Shown here piece after piece: positions 54,983 through 63,977 of a stretch of 64,000 nucleotides of DNA (its first letter is position 1; every line of letters starts with the position of its first letter). Source of the DNA: Candidatus Onthomonas avicola (GTDB lineage Bacteria; Bacillota; Clostridia; Oscillospirales; Oscillospiraceae); NCBI GenBank assembly GCA_018710845.1, contig DVJB01000024.1, positions 18,072-82,071 of the forward strand, in the 5' to 3' direction. Below the pieces are notes generated by a model, which saw nothing but the letters and a program-made list of their open reading frames with translations, was not told the DNA's origin and did not search any database. A program made the position numbers and the translations under genes.

Positions 54983-55575
54983 GAGGAAAGAAGATGGCGG
55001 CGCTCTTGCTCGCGCTGCTGATGGTGCTGGCCGGCTGTGTATCCGCGCCGGAGACGGCTGCGGACGGGACGTCGTGGGACGAGGATTGGACGATGGTCGG
55101 CCCCCGGCTGGGGGCGGAGGCGCCGGAGGACGGGTTTGTCCTCTCCGAGCAGAGCGAGGCCTTGGCCCCGATGGGGATGTACTACACCACCTGGGTCTAT
55201 GGCGAGGCGGAGAACTATCTCAACGCCGAGGGCGAGGAGACCGAGCTCTATCCGGCCCAGCTCTACCTCCTGCTGGAGGACTGCGAGAGCGGCGAGGAGG
55301 CGGCGCAGTCCCTCTCCGAGTGGCAGGCCCAGGAGGAGGAGCGCTACGACGTCGGCGAGACGTGGTCGGAGGAATGCGGCGGCGTGACCTTCACCTTCCT
55401 GGCCTACACCACCGACTCGGAGGAGAACCCCTACGTGCGCGGCGTCTCCGCCTTTGGCCGCTGGGAGAACCAGGCCATCTGCGCCGAGCTGACCTGCCAG
55501 GCGGAGTACACCGGCGACGAGCGGGAGATTTTGACCGGTTTTCTGAACCGCCTGCACTACGCGGCGGAAGAATAA
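54979..55575 (+). CDS. Lipoprotein of unknown function
   Basis: The 198-residue product has a lipoprotein signal (LAGC, cysteine near residue 18) and an acidic extracellular domain rich in Glu and Tyr (EWQAQEEERYDVGETW). It begins in the ATGA overlap with the previous gene and is followed 12 bases later by the next one. No family is recognised. The genomic coupling suggests it works with the neighbouring membrane proteins. Confidence 0.78.
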   Translation: MRGKKMAALLLALLMVLAGCVSAPETAADGTSWDEDWTMVGPRLGAEAPEDGFVLSEQSEALAPMGMYYTTWVYGEAENYLNAEGEETELYPAQLYLLLEDCESGEEAAQSLSEWQAQEEERYDVGETWSEECGGVTFTFLAYTTDSEENPYVRGVSAFGRWENQAICAELTCQAEYTGDEREILTGFLNRLHYAAEE

Positions 55576-55587
55576 AGGAGATGTGCC

Positions 55588-56394
55588 ATGGGACTGTTTT
55601 TCCCGGACGATCCGGGCTATGATCTGAGCGTCCGCCAGAGCGGCTTTGCCCGCTACCGGCAGCTGCTCTCCCTCTACGGCGGCGGCTGGTGGAAGGGGAA
55701 CCTGCTGGCCCTCGCCGGGGCGCTGCCGCTGGCGGCCGGCATCACCTACGCGGTGCTCTCCTCCAGCCTGCTGGTGCTCCTGCCCTGCTCGCTCGTGGGC
55801 GGGGCGATCTTCGGGCCCTTCCTGGCGGGGCTGTTTGACGCCGTCCTGCGCGGTATGCGCGACGACGGGCAGCACTGGTGGAAGAGCTGGCAGCGCAGCT
55901 GGCGGCAAAACTGGCGCGGCAGCCTGATCCCCGGGGCGCTGACCGGCCTGGCGCTGGGCGTGTTTGTCTTTATGGGGATGCTGTTCTGGTGGGCCCAGGT
56001 GCCGCCCGGGCTGGGGACGGTGCTCCTCTGGCTGCTCTCCGGGCTGGTGCTGACGGTGATCGGCCTGCTGTACTGGGCCCAGCTGGTGCTCTTTGAGCAG
56101 ACGGTGCGCGCCCGGCTGCAAAACATTCTGTTCTTCTGCGCGAAGTATCTCTGGCGCGCGCTGGGCGCCGGGGCGTTACAGCTGCTCTACTGGGCGGTCG
56201 TGGTCCTCTTCGCCCCGTGGACGCTGCTCCTGCTGCCGGTGACCGGGCTGTGGTTTATCCTGTTTGTCTCCCTGTTTTTGCTCTATCCCCCGCTCGACCA
56301 GGAGCTGCAAATCGAGCAGCGCTTCCGCCAAGCCGGGTTTGTCCCGCAAGTGGAGATCCCGGAGGAGGACGGAGCGGACGACGGCGAGGTATGA
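55588..56394 (+). CDS. YesL/DUF624-like membrane protein
   Basis: The 268-residue product has five to six hydrophobic helices and a pattern reminiscent of YesL/DUF624 proteins (GPFLAGLFDAVLRGMRDDG, WWKSWQRSWRQNWRGSLIPG), which often sit near LacI regulators and ABC sugar systems. The role of YesL proteins is unknown. AAAGGAG precedes the ATG. It is the last gene of the lacI-led operon and is followed by a terminator. Confidence 0.75.
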   Translation: MGLFFPDDPGYDLSVRQSGFARYRQLLSLYGGGWWKGNLLALAGALPLAAGITYAVLSSSLLVLLPCSLVGGAIFGPFLAGLFDAVLRGMRDDGQHWWKSWQRSWRQNWRGSLIPGALTGLALGVFVFMGMLFWWAQVPPGLGTVLLWLLSGLVLTVIGLLYWAQLVLFEQTVRARLQNILFFCAKYLWRALGAGALQLLYWAVVVLFAPWTLLLLPVTGLWFILFVSLFLLYPPLDQELQIEQRFRQAGFVPQVEIPEEDGADDGEV

Positions 56395-56423
56395 GCCGGC
56401 CGCACATAAAGATGCTTCAAAAA

Positions 56424-56476
56424 CATGCCTCTGTCAATGGCCAGCAGCATAGGCCGTTGACAGAGGCGTGCTTTTT
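56424..56476 (+). terminator. Terminator of the lacI operon
   Basis: A 19-base arm (CATGCCTCTGTCAATGGCC) pairs with its near-complement after a nine-base loop and is followed by CTTTTT. Confidence 0.85.
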
Positions 56477-56545
56477 GTCATTACGTCGTCCTCAAAAGCT
56501 TCTTTTGCTCATTCTCCCTGGACTGCGTATCAGCTTTTTTCCTGC

Positions 56546-56746
56546 CTATATCCCCCGGAAATAATGCCCCGCCACCACGCTCACCCGGTTATGCCCCAGT
56601 GCCTTAGAGCACTTCTCCATGGCCAGCCGGTCCAGTTTCCTGCCCGTTTCGTCTTTCCGGCAGGTGTAGACATCCCCCTGATATCGCTTCCCGCTGCCCC
56701 GATTCACCCGGTCGTAGGGGAGCTCCTCTATATCTCTGGCGTATAG
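56546..56746 (-). pseudogene. Integrase C-terminal fragment, second type
   Basis: On the minus strand 66 codons read YARDIEELPYDRVNRG, ... KCSKALGHNRVSVVAGHYFRGI and stop. The SKALGHNRVSVVAGHY end is the catalytic-tyrosine region of an integrase-domain protein different from the island's main integrase. No start or N-terminal part is present. It is a remnant of another mobile element. Confidence 0.7.
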
Positions 56747-56791
56747 CTTATGTAACCGTCAACCCCACCAGCGCTCCTAACGCAGAAAGCG

Positions 56792-56826
56792 CTCTCCCGG
56801 AGCGGAAAGCTCGGAGAGAGCGGCTT
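56792..56826. terminator. Hairpin after LRR surface protein gene
   Basis: GCTCTCCCGGAGC and GCTCGGAGAGAGC form an imperfect stem with GGCTTTT on the plus strand, 110 bases beyond the stop of the minus-strand LRR gene. Confidence 0.5.
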
Positions 56827-56935
56827 TTGCGTCAAAGGACTCTGGTAGATTTGTCAGTTGCTCTCCTTTACAAGCGAAGGGCCATTCGCATCAGAAAATT
56901 GTTATCAATGCGTACTTAGGGCAGGATGATCTTGC

Positions 56936-58834
56936 TTATTGTGCAACCCAGGCAATAGTGCCGCTATAATTCTGCATGATGCCGGAAGTCCAGCCAGACC
57001 CACTGGCAGGGTAATATGCCGTCGCCTTGACCAAACCGAACGCTCCAGTTCCAATCGTAGGAGCATCTCCCATAAAGCGAATGGTTTTCAGGGCCATGTC
57101 TCTGGAGAAACAATAGCTCCCCACCTTCGTAACATTGCTCGGAATGGTGATCTCGCTCAGCGAGGCACAGTTATAAAACGCGCTGTCACCAATGGAGGTC
57201 AAGCTCTCCGGCAGACTCACGCTGGTCAGATCCGAGCAGTTTTTAAAGGCATAGCCCTCCAACGTCGTCAGTCCCTCCGGCAGGTCTACGCTGGTCAGAC
57301 TGGTGCAGTAATAGAAGGCGCTATCCCCAATCGTCACCAGGCTCTTTGGGAAGGTGATATCGGCAAGATCGCCACAGCCTTTGAAGGCATAGGAGCCGAT
57401 CGCGGTAACTGCATCGGGCAAAGTAAGTCTCTGTATAGAGCTTCCATAAAACGCAGAGTCGCCGATACTGGTCAGGGACTGGGGCAAATTCAGCGTAACC
57501 AGCTTGGCATAGTTCTTGAAGGCATACGGCCCAATCTTGGTGATGCCCTCAGGGACATCCAGTGTCTCTATTGCTGTGGCATAAAATGCCGCTTCGCGGA
57601 TTTCGGTCATCTTCTCAGATAGCGTCAAGTCACTGAGCTCACTGCAATTCTTAAAAGCGTACTGACCAATAATGGATGTATTGGCAGGAACTGCCAGTTC
57701 CGTCAGGGAAGAGCAGCCATAGAATGCCGCTTCATCAATCTTGATGAGCGTGCTGGGAAGGGAAACGCTGTCCAACGAGGAGCAATTTTTGAAAGTATAG
57801 GCCCAGATAGTATATAGTCCCTCCGGGATCTCGATGGATTTTAGACTGGTGCAGCCAAAGAAGGCACTTTCTCCCAGCTTTGACAGGCGTTGCGGCATAG
57901 CCACGCTTTCCAGGGCGGTACAATTCTTAAACGCATAGGCCCCGATCGTCGTCACACTGTCAGGAATGGCAATGTTCCGGAGCTTGCTCAATCCGTAGAA
58001 CCCATAGTTGGAGATAGACGTGATCGAATCCTGTAGATAAACAGACGTAATCTGGTCCACATAGGAATACCAGGGCACTTCTTTGATATAGGTATAGTTG
58101 CGCATTGCCCCAGTACCGGTAAAGGAGATCTCACCAGTAGAGGCGTCGAAGGCCCAGACTGTGCTACCGCTGTATCCGCCCGGGAGACCGCAGCGGGTGC
58201 ATTTGCCATTCGAGATAGCATGTCCCGTCGCTTCGATCACTTCTGTACTTGTCTCGCCACAGATCGTGCAGGTATAGGTCTTTACACCAGGCTCTGTGCA
58301 GGTAGCCTCAGTCGTGACCACGCCGGCATCCCAAACACACTCATGGGGTGCAACCACATCATCGGCAACAACCACCGCCCCGTTGGTAATGCGCAGCGTG
58401 ACCGGATCCAGGTTACCATCCAGCACGTTGCCGTCATCGTAGGAGACGTTAATCAGATATGTCCCGCTCTGCTCCGGTGCGGTAAATGTCAGAATGGCAA
58501 TCACGCCGTTAGATGTATCCTCCTCAATGCCATCCCAGAGGATATTGATGGGATTTGTTGTGTATTTTCCTGGTTTTGTCATGGTGAGGGTGGAAAACGC
58601 AGAGCCGGCAGAGACATCTGTCAGGGTAAGATCGGTATCGTATGTAATCGTAATGGCCGCGCCGCAGATGCCGGTATTATCCGAGATGGAGATGGGAACG
58701 CTGACGCTCTCCCCCTCCTGAGCTGTTATTTGATCTACGGTCAGCGTCGCTGTGCCGCCCACCGCGAAGGCGGCCAGAGAGAGGCATGACACCAGCATCA
58801 TTGCCACAGCAATTCTGGAAAGCAAACGCTTCAT
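56936..58834 (-). CDS. Secreted LRR (BspA-like) protein with cohesin-like domain
   Basis: The 632-residue product has a signal peptide (to AFA near residue 24), a cohesin-like beta-sandwich (about 30-150, AQEGESVSVPISISDN, GAAITITYDTDLTLTDV), a C-x2-C zinc-like linker (CTICGETSTEVIEATGHA, about 185-215) and about fourteen BspA-type leucine-rich repeats of 23 residues with SAFYGC or AFKNC cores. BspA proteins mediate adhesion. ATG at 58834 follows GGAGGT. There is no visible cell-wall sorting signal. Confidence 0.87.
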   Translation of the reverse strand: MKRLLSRIAVAMMLVSCLSLAAFAVGGTATLTVDQITAQEGESVSVPISISDNTGICGAAITITYDTDLTLTDVSAGSAFSTLTMTKPGKYTTNPINILWDGIEEDTSNGVIAILTFTAPEQSGTYLINVSYDDGNVLDGNLDPVTLRITNGAVVVADDVVAPHECVWDAGVVTTEATCTEPGVKTYTCTICGETSTEVIEATGHAISNGKCTRCGLPGGYSGSTVWAFDASTGEISFTGTGAMRNYTYIKEVPWYSYVDQITSVYLQDSITSISNYGFYGLSKLRNIAIPDSVTTIGAYAFKNCTALESVAMPQRLSKLGESAFFGCTSLKSIEIPEGLYTIWAYTFKNCSSLDSVSLPSTLIKIDEAAFYGCSSLTELAVPANTSIIGQYAFKNCSELSDLTLSEKMTEIREAAFYATAIETLDVPEGITKIGPYAFKNYAKLVTLNLPQSLTSIGDSAFYGSSIQRLTLPDAVTAIGSYAFKGCGDLADITFPKSLVTIGDSAFYYCTSLTSVDLPEGLTTLEGYAFKNCSDLTSVSLPESLTSIGDSAFYNCASLSEITIPSNVTKVGSYCFSRDMALKTIRFMGDAPTIGTGAFGLVKATAYYPASGSGWTSGIMQNYSGTIAWVAQ

Positions 58835-58966
58835 TAGCAGAAACACCTCCGTGTCTCAAATTTGTATCTGCCAGCGCCTGCGGTGTTCAACCGCCGCAGG
58901 CGCTGGTATTTGGGAAATGGACAGGGCGCTGTCGGTCCGCTCGTTGAGAACCGCGCCAGACTGACA

Positions 58967-61900
58967 TCAGTAGGTGGGAATGGTCATGGTCTTGCTCCAG
59001 GAGCCGGAAACGCCATTCAGATCGCGATAGGTGGCGCTGATGGAGACAGACCTCGAGGTGGCAGAGACCGGAACCGTGACCCATCCAGAGTACGCAGTTG
59101 CAGACCGGCTGGAGCTAGACATTGTCGCCCAGGTGCTGGAGGAGGCAATCTGCTTTTCGCCGGCGGATATGCCGCCGATTTTCGCCGTAAAGTACTGGGC
59201 GAATCCATAATAGGTGTTTGCCGTGAGGGTATTGGTCCATTTTACGCGGATCTGAACGCTGGTAGCAGTACGGTTGCGGTATTCAGCGGACGCCGAGTAA
59301 GTAACGCCATACTTCCCGCTCCAGATATTCCAGTTGCCGCTGGACATGGCCTGCGAGCCAGACACCCCTTTAATTCCATAGGTAAAGGTAATGGTCTTTG
59401 GCGTAGTGGAATCCCATTTTACAGTCTGAGAAGCGGGCGTAGTATAACCACTCTTGGCAGGTGCCGAGATGGTATTCCTTGTGCCAAATGCCTTGGTGAC
59501 CGTGGTAGAACCCAAGTTTGTACCGTTACTGGAACGATAGACGACATTATAAGTATAATTGTTCGGCGTGGCAGAGGCATAAATTCTGCCGCTGCCCACA
59601 TCTCCGGTGACGGTGATTTCCGTCTCGCCACTGTCGACGAGTGTATAGCCTTCGGCGGCCGTATAGCTGATCTCCAGGACATCGCCGTAGTACACCGTGC
59701 CGCCGCTGTCCAACGCGCCGGTCTCTGCGCCGTAGTTGGGAGATTCAGTACGGCTAACCGCGATCTTATAGCCGGTACCAGTGTTCCAGCTCACCGTGTA
59801 GGCAAGCCCGTTCGCGTGGGCAAAGATGCTCTCCTCCGTCACATCGCCGGACACCGTGATCTCCGTCTCGCCGCACTCGCCCAGCTCAAAGCCGGTAGCG
59901 GGCGCATAGGTCACAGACAGCACATCGCCGTAGTACACGACTGCTCCGCTCTCCAACGCACCCAGCTCTGCAACCGCATAGGGGGAGTCCGTCCGCTCCA
60001 CTGTAATGGTAGCGCCCTTCTCCTCCGTCCAGGTGGCGGTGTACTCGTTGGGCGCCCAGTGGGCATAGATCGTGACATCGGTGCCGCTGGAGAAGGCGGT
60101 CTCCGAGGTCACCAGATCGCCGTCCTCTGCCGCGGTGTACCAGCCTTCAAAAGTGAAGTACTCTCTGGTGGGGACAGGCAGCTCGCCGATCGCAACACCG
60201 TTGGCAACCTCAACGGACTCCGTCTCGCAGACGCCGCCGTTGGCGTCGAAGATCAGATTGTAGGACCGCAGGAGGTTGTTGAAGGTATCCAGATCCACAA
60301 CCAGCACCTCTCCATTGCTCTGCTTCAAGTATCCGTCAGAATCGGAAATTGAGCCACAGGTGACAATATTACCGCCAACATTCAGCGAAGTGCTCAGGTT
60401 TCCGTCCAATTTGCCTAGCGTAGCATTCTTCACGAACAGGGTGTTCGCACTGGAAGTCAAATTATTCGGACCATACAGATTCACTTCTGTGTTGTCTGCC
60501 AGCAAAGCCAATGCCGCACTGCTTGCATCCACAGTAATCTGATTCAGGCCAACCTCCTTCGAGTAAAGCTCCAAGGGAAGTGACCCACTGGAATGGATGG
60601 TCATACGGCTCAGTCTGGTTACATCTGCATGTGAGACAATCGTCAAGTCATTATAGCTTGCGCCACGGCCTCGGATAACAAACACCTCTGTTCCCTCCGG
60701 AATGGTTAGTGTCTGATTATCCACGGAATCACTCATCTGTCCCAGGTCAATCGTGATTTCAGCTGCACCCGATTTGATTGCGCTCTCCACAACACCGGCA
60801 TTCGCCGCTTCCACTTCAAAATAAGCGGTTCCAGTGCTGAATTGAACATCAGCCAACTCGACTTCTTTCAACTCAGTTCTGTCAGGGATTTCAATTGCAC
60901 TAAGTACATTCTCTCCCAGCTCTGTCACGTCAGATGAGAGAGTAAAGTTGCCAAAGTGCGGACACCCTGCGAAAGCCGCTTCCCCGATTTTAGTCACTCC
61001 GGCCGCCGTAATATCCCACAGGTTGGTGCAGCCCATAAACGCGCCTGCTGGAATCTCTGTGATGTAATCAGAGAAAGTTACGCCGGTAATGTTCTCGTTG
61101 CCGCGGAAGACGTCTGCACCAATACCCGTGACCTTGACCGCCGCTTTTGTGCCGTCATTAAGTTCAACTGCAACATAATCAGGAATGATAACCAAGCTGT
61201 CGTCACCGTTATACGCTGTCACATTGCCGTTCAGATCGAACTCCATACCATCCGGAGCGAACACCCTTGATTCCACATAATCTGTGATGTCAGACGGAAT
61301 ACAGAAGTCAATGACACTGCTCAGATTATCGGAATATTCAGAGTTCTCATAGGAGTAATCCTGATACTTATGGTAGTCATCGTCCATCACGGAATAGGTG
61401 TAGGTAAAATAGCATTCATTGGCCACATCATAGCCCACCACGCCATACACATAGGCAGTGACAGCCATGACCCACCTGTGATATCCGCTGATTGCCGTAT
61501 TCGTCGTATAAGTGACTTCTATCTCTTCGGAAGCAACCTGAGAATAGGTCACCTGGGACGAAAACTCATTTTTATTTGCATTTGTGCTGGACAGGCCCTG
61601 GGAGTTCGTCTCACTTCCGGTGGTCAGGTAGGTTTCTCCGATAGACTGCTTCTCGCTGATCAATTCGGAAATGGCCTGAGCAACCGTTTGAGTCTTTTCG
61701 TTGACTTCACTGCCGCCATAGCCGGTTTCATTGCTCCAAGTGGAAGTGTCAACTGTATTTGACGTGTGGTTTTTGATCGTACCACTCTGGCTTCCGCTCC
61801 CTTCATCTTCATCCGATCCGGTTTTATTAACGGTATCCGTTCCATCCTTTGTTGTGGTCTTGTTTTCATAACCACCGTCGACAGAAATCTCAACTACTCC

Positions 61901-62089
61901 CTTTATATTACCTTTGATAGAGCCATTGATCTCATACCCGCTAAGATTAGTCGTGTTATCGTAAATGGTCGTATCTGTTGAGCCGTACGTCTTTATATTG
62001 TTTGTAGTGGTCGCCAAGTTGTATGTATCCGTGCTGTTAATAGTGGTTGATGTGGACTCATTTGAAAAGGAGGCGAGCTCTTTGGCCAC
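58967..62089 (-). CDS. Large LRR/InlB-repeat surface protein lacking a signal peptide
   Basis: The 1040-residue frame has a Thr, Asn and Ser-rich N-terminus, BspA-like LRR segments (about 330-400, ITEIPAGAFMGCTNL), an InlB/Flg_new-type repeat (FEGWYTAAEDG near 655) and three repeats with VYYGDVL and ETEITV. It ends with a beta domain rich in SGSW. The N-terminus has no signal peptide and begins at GTG inside the leader of the opposing xis gene, with no ribosome binding site, so the real 5' end was probably lost at a junction. Confidence 0.72.
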   Translation of the reverse strand: MAKELASFSNESTSTTINSTDTYNLATTTNNIKTYGSTDTTIYDNTTNLSGYEINGSIKGNIKGVVEISVDGGYENKTTTKDGTDTVNKTGSDEDEGSGSQSGTIKNHTSNTVDTSTWSNETGYGGSEVNEKTQTVAQAISELISEKQSIGETYLTTGSETNSQGLSSTNANKNEFSSQVTYSQVASEEIEVTYTTNTAISGYHRWVMAVTAYVYGVVGYDVANECYFTYTYSVMDDDYHKYQDYSYENSEYSDNLSSVIDFCIPSDITDYVESRVFAPDGMEFDLNGNVTAYNGDDSLVIIPDYVAVELNDGTKAAVKVTGIGADVFRGNENITGVTFSDYITEIPAGAFMGCTNLWDITAAGVTKIGEAAFAGCPHFGNFTLSSDVTELGENVLSAIEIPDRTELKEVELADVQFSTGTAYFEVEAANAGVVESAIKSGAAEITIDLGQMSDSVDNQTLTIPEGTEVFVIRGRGASYNDLTIVSHADVTRLSRMTIHSSGSLPLELYSKEVGLNQITVDASSAALALLADNTEVNLYGPNNLTSSANTLFVKNATLGKLDGNLSTSLNVGGNIVTCGSISDSDGYLKQSNGEVLVVDLDTFNNLLRSYNLIFDANGGVCETESVEVANGVAIGELPVPTREYFTFEGWYTAAEDGDLVTSETAFSSGTDVTIYAHWAPNEYTATWTEEKGATITVERTDSPYAVAELGALESGAVVYYGDVLSVTYAPATGFELGECGETEITVSGDVTEESIFAHANGLAYTVSWNTGTGYKIAVSRTESPNYGAETGALDSGGTVYYGDVLEISYTAAEGYTLVDSGETEITVTGDVGSGRIYASATPNNYTYNVVYRSSNGTNLGSTTVTKAFGTRNTISAPAKSGYTTPASQTVKWDSTTPKTITFTYGIKGVSGSQAMSSGNWNIWSGKYGVTYSASAEYRNRTATSVQIRVKWTNTLTANTYYGFAQYFTAKIGGISAGEKQIASSSTWATMSSSSRSATAYSGWVTVPVSATSRSVSISATYRDLNGVSGSWSKTMTIPTY

Positions 62090-62279
62090 TCAACCCATAC
62101 ACCCCGGCAATCTGCCCTTAGTCCTCTCTGTCTCTAAATTAGCAGACGTATTACAAATCGGCAGAAACAGCGCTTACTATCTAGTCAGATCTGGCCAAAT
62201 CCGATGTATCCGCATTGGCAGATCAATCCGAATTCCCCAAGCTGCCTTGCTAGAGTATTTGGATCTCAAAACCAAGTAA
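62082..62279 (+). CDS. xis: Excisionase-type helix-turn-helix protein
   Basis: The 65-residue product is a MerR-like excisionase helix-turn-helix (VLSVSKLADVLQIGRNSAYYLVRSG, then IRIGRSIRIPQAALLEYL). It bends attachment-site DNA and directs excision. TTG at 62082 lies eight bases after AAGGAGG, a strong site. It is followed by int 122 bases downstream and overlaps the opposing surface-protein frame by eight bases. Confidence 0.87.
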   Translation: MATQPIHPGNLPLVLSVSKLADVLQIGRNSAYYLVRSGQIRCIRIGRSIRIPQAALLEYLDLKTK

Positions 62280-62401
62280 AATTCCCATTCCCACTTGCAA
62301 CCTCTAGTGGCCGGGTGGTACACTGTCTTTACAGGCAGGTACTCCCGGCCCCGCCCGGAAAGGAGGTCCTCTGGTGGGATGTCACAAAAGGAGTGCCAAT
62401 C

Positions 62402-63835
62402 GTGAATGTACATAAACTCGGCAAACAATATCAAATATCCTATCGCTGCCCCAACTATCCCGGCATCATCAACGAACGTTTCCGGACAGAAGAGGAAGCC
62501 AAATTGCGCGCAGCTCAAGTGGAGCTGGAGCGGAAGCAGGGCGTACTGCTTCCGCCGCCCCATTTGGTAGACTCACATTATCATCCCGATCTTTATCGGG
62601 AGACCATCACCGTCCGGCAGTTAATGGACGAATATGTTTCTCTCTACGGCCTTAATCACTGGGGAGAGGCCACCCTCTCCTGCAATCTGCACCGCATCCG
62701 ACACTACATTCTGCCCTATCTCGGAGACGTTCCCCTGAAGCGGTTGACCACCCATCGCTTAGAGTGCTTTTATCGCCAGCTACAGCAGGAACCCGCTGTG
62801 AAGATGAAAGGGCGCGAGCAGGAAGAACGGACCATCTCCCCGAGCGTTATTGAAAAGGTCCACGCGATTCTTCGCAGTGCCCTGAATCAGGCCCTGCGCT
62901 GGGATTACCTGCGGGGCAGCAATCCCGCCCTGGCGGTGGAGCTGCCACGGCATAAAAGGGGGAAACGGGACGCCTGGACCGAGGAAGAGGCCCTGCACGC
63001 TCTCAATGTCTGTGCTGATCCCATTCTCAAGCTGTGTATATACCTGGCACTGGGCTGCTCCATGCGAATCGGGGAAATTCTGGGGCTCACCTGGGATTGT
63101 GTCCACATGTCTGAGGATGAAATCGCCAGGGACGACGCTTGGCTCTACGTGGAGAAGGAACTGCGCCGCTGTGACAGAAGTTGCCTTGAGCGGCTGAAGT
63201 CCCAAGGGCGGGACGACATTTTTTTCACCTTTCCGGAGTGCAAACAAAATCCCGGCAGCACTGTCCTCACTCTGAAAACGCCTAAGACAGAGAGCAGCGT
63301 TCGGCGCATCTATCTGCCAGACGCAGTCAGCCATGAACTTCGAGCACGCAAAATGGCTCAGGAGGCTCTGAAAGCCGATCTGGTGGGAGAATATCAGGAT
63401 TTCGGATTGGTAATTGCCCATCCAAATGGACGCCCCTACGAGGAACGTCAGATCGCCAGAAAGTTTCGGCTGCTGATCCAAGAACATGAGCTGAAACCGG
63501 TGGTCTTTCATTCTCTCCGGCACAGCAGCACCACCTTAAAGCTGAAAATTAGCGGCGGAGATATCAAGAGCGTCCAGGGCGATACCGGTCATGCGGTCAG
63601 TGATATGGTCACAGACGTCTACAGCCATATTTTTGATGCCGACCGAAAGCACTTGGCCAGGATGGTCAACGACCAGTTTTTCGCCGCCTTAAATCCGGAA
63701 GAGACGAAAAAAGCAGCTGCCACCCCCGCCATGGACCCTGCCACGGCAAAGGCAATGCAGCTGCTAAAGGACTCTCCGGAACTGGCCAGTGCGTTTCTCA
63801 ACATGGCGCAGTTGTTTTCTCAATCCGGTAAATGA
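62402..63835 (+). CDS. int: Tyrosine site-specific integrase
   Basis: The 477-residue product has an N-terminal arm-binding-like region (about 1-60), a core-binding SAM-like domain (about 85-190, TVRQLMDEYVSLYG) and a catalytic domain with Arg in CSMRIGEILGLTW, HSLRHSSTT and the tyrosine in TDVYSHIF. The C-terminal tail continues for about 65 residues. GTG at 62402 lies eight bases after AAAAGGAG and overlaps the TGA of a short leader frame beginning at 62380. It sits next to the tRNA-Thr attachment site. Confidence 0.95.
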   Translation: MNVHKLGKQYQISYRCPNYPGIINERFRTEEEAKLRAAQVELERKQGVLLPPPHLVDSHYHPDLYRETITVRQLMDEYVSLYGLNHWGEATLSCNLHRIRHYILPYLGDVPLKRLTTHRLECFYRQLQQEPAVKMKGREQEERTISPSVIEKVHAILRSALNQALRWDYLRGSNPALAVELPRHKRGKRDAWTEEEALHALNVCADPILKLCIYLALGCSMRIGEILGLTWDCVHMSEDEIARDDAWLYVEKELRRCDRSCLERLKSQGRDDIFFTFPECKQNPGSTVLTLKTPKTESSVRRIYLPDAVSHELRARKMAQEALKADLVGEYQDFGLVIAHPNGRPYEERQIARKFRLLIQEHELKPVVFHSLRHSSTTLKLKISGGDIKSVQGDTGHAVSDMVTDVYSHIFDADRKHLARMVNDQFFAALNPEETKKAAATPAMDPATAKAMQLLKDSPELASAFLNMAQLFSQSGK

Positions 63836-63943
63836 ATTTCTTTATTCCAAACGCAACACAATGATTACGAACGCGAAATTTTGTTTAAAGTTGTTTAAAA
63901 TTTTTTGAGCCACAAACACGAGAGACTCAAAAAATAACAAAAA

Positions 63944-63974
63944 AGTCCAGAATTCCGTAGAATTCAGGACTTTT
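63944..63974. terminator. int terminator
   Basis: AGTCCAGAATTC and GAATTCAGGACT form a stem followed by TTTT; A residues on the other side give a terminator for the opposing tRNA too. Confidence 0.75.
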
Positions 63975-63977
63975 AAG

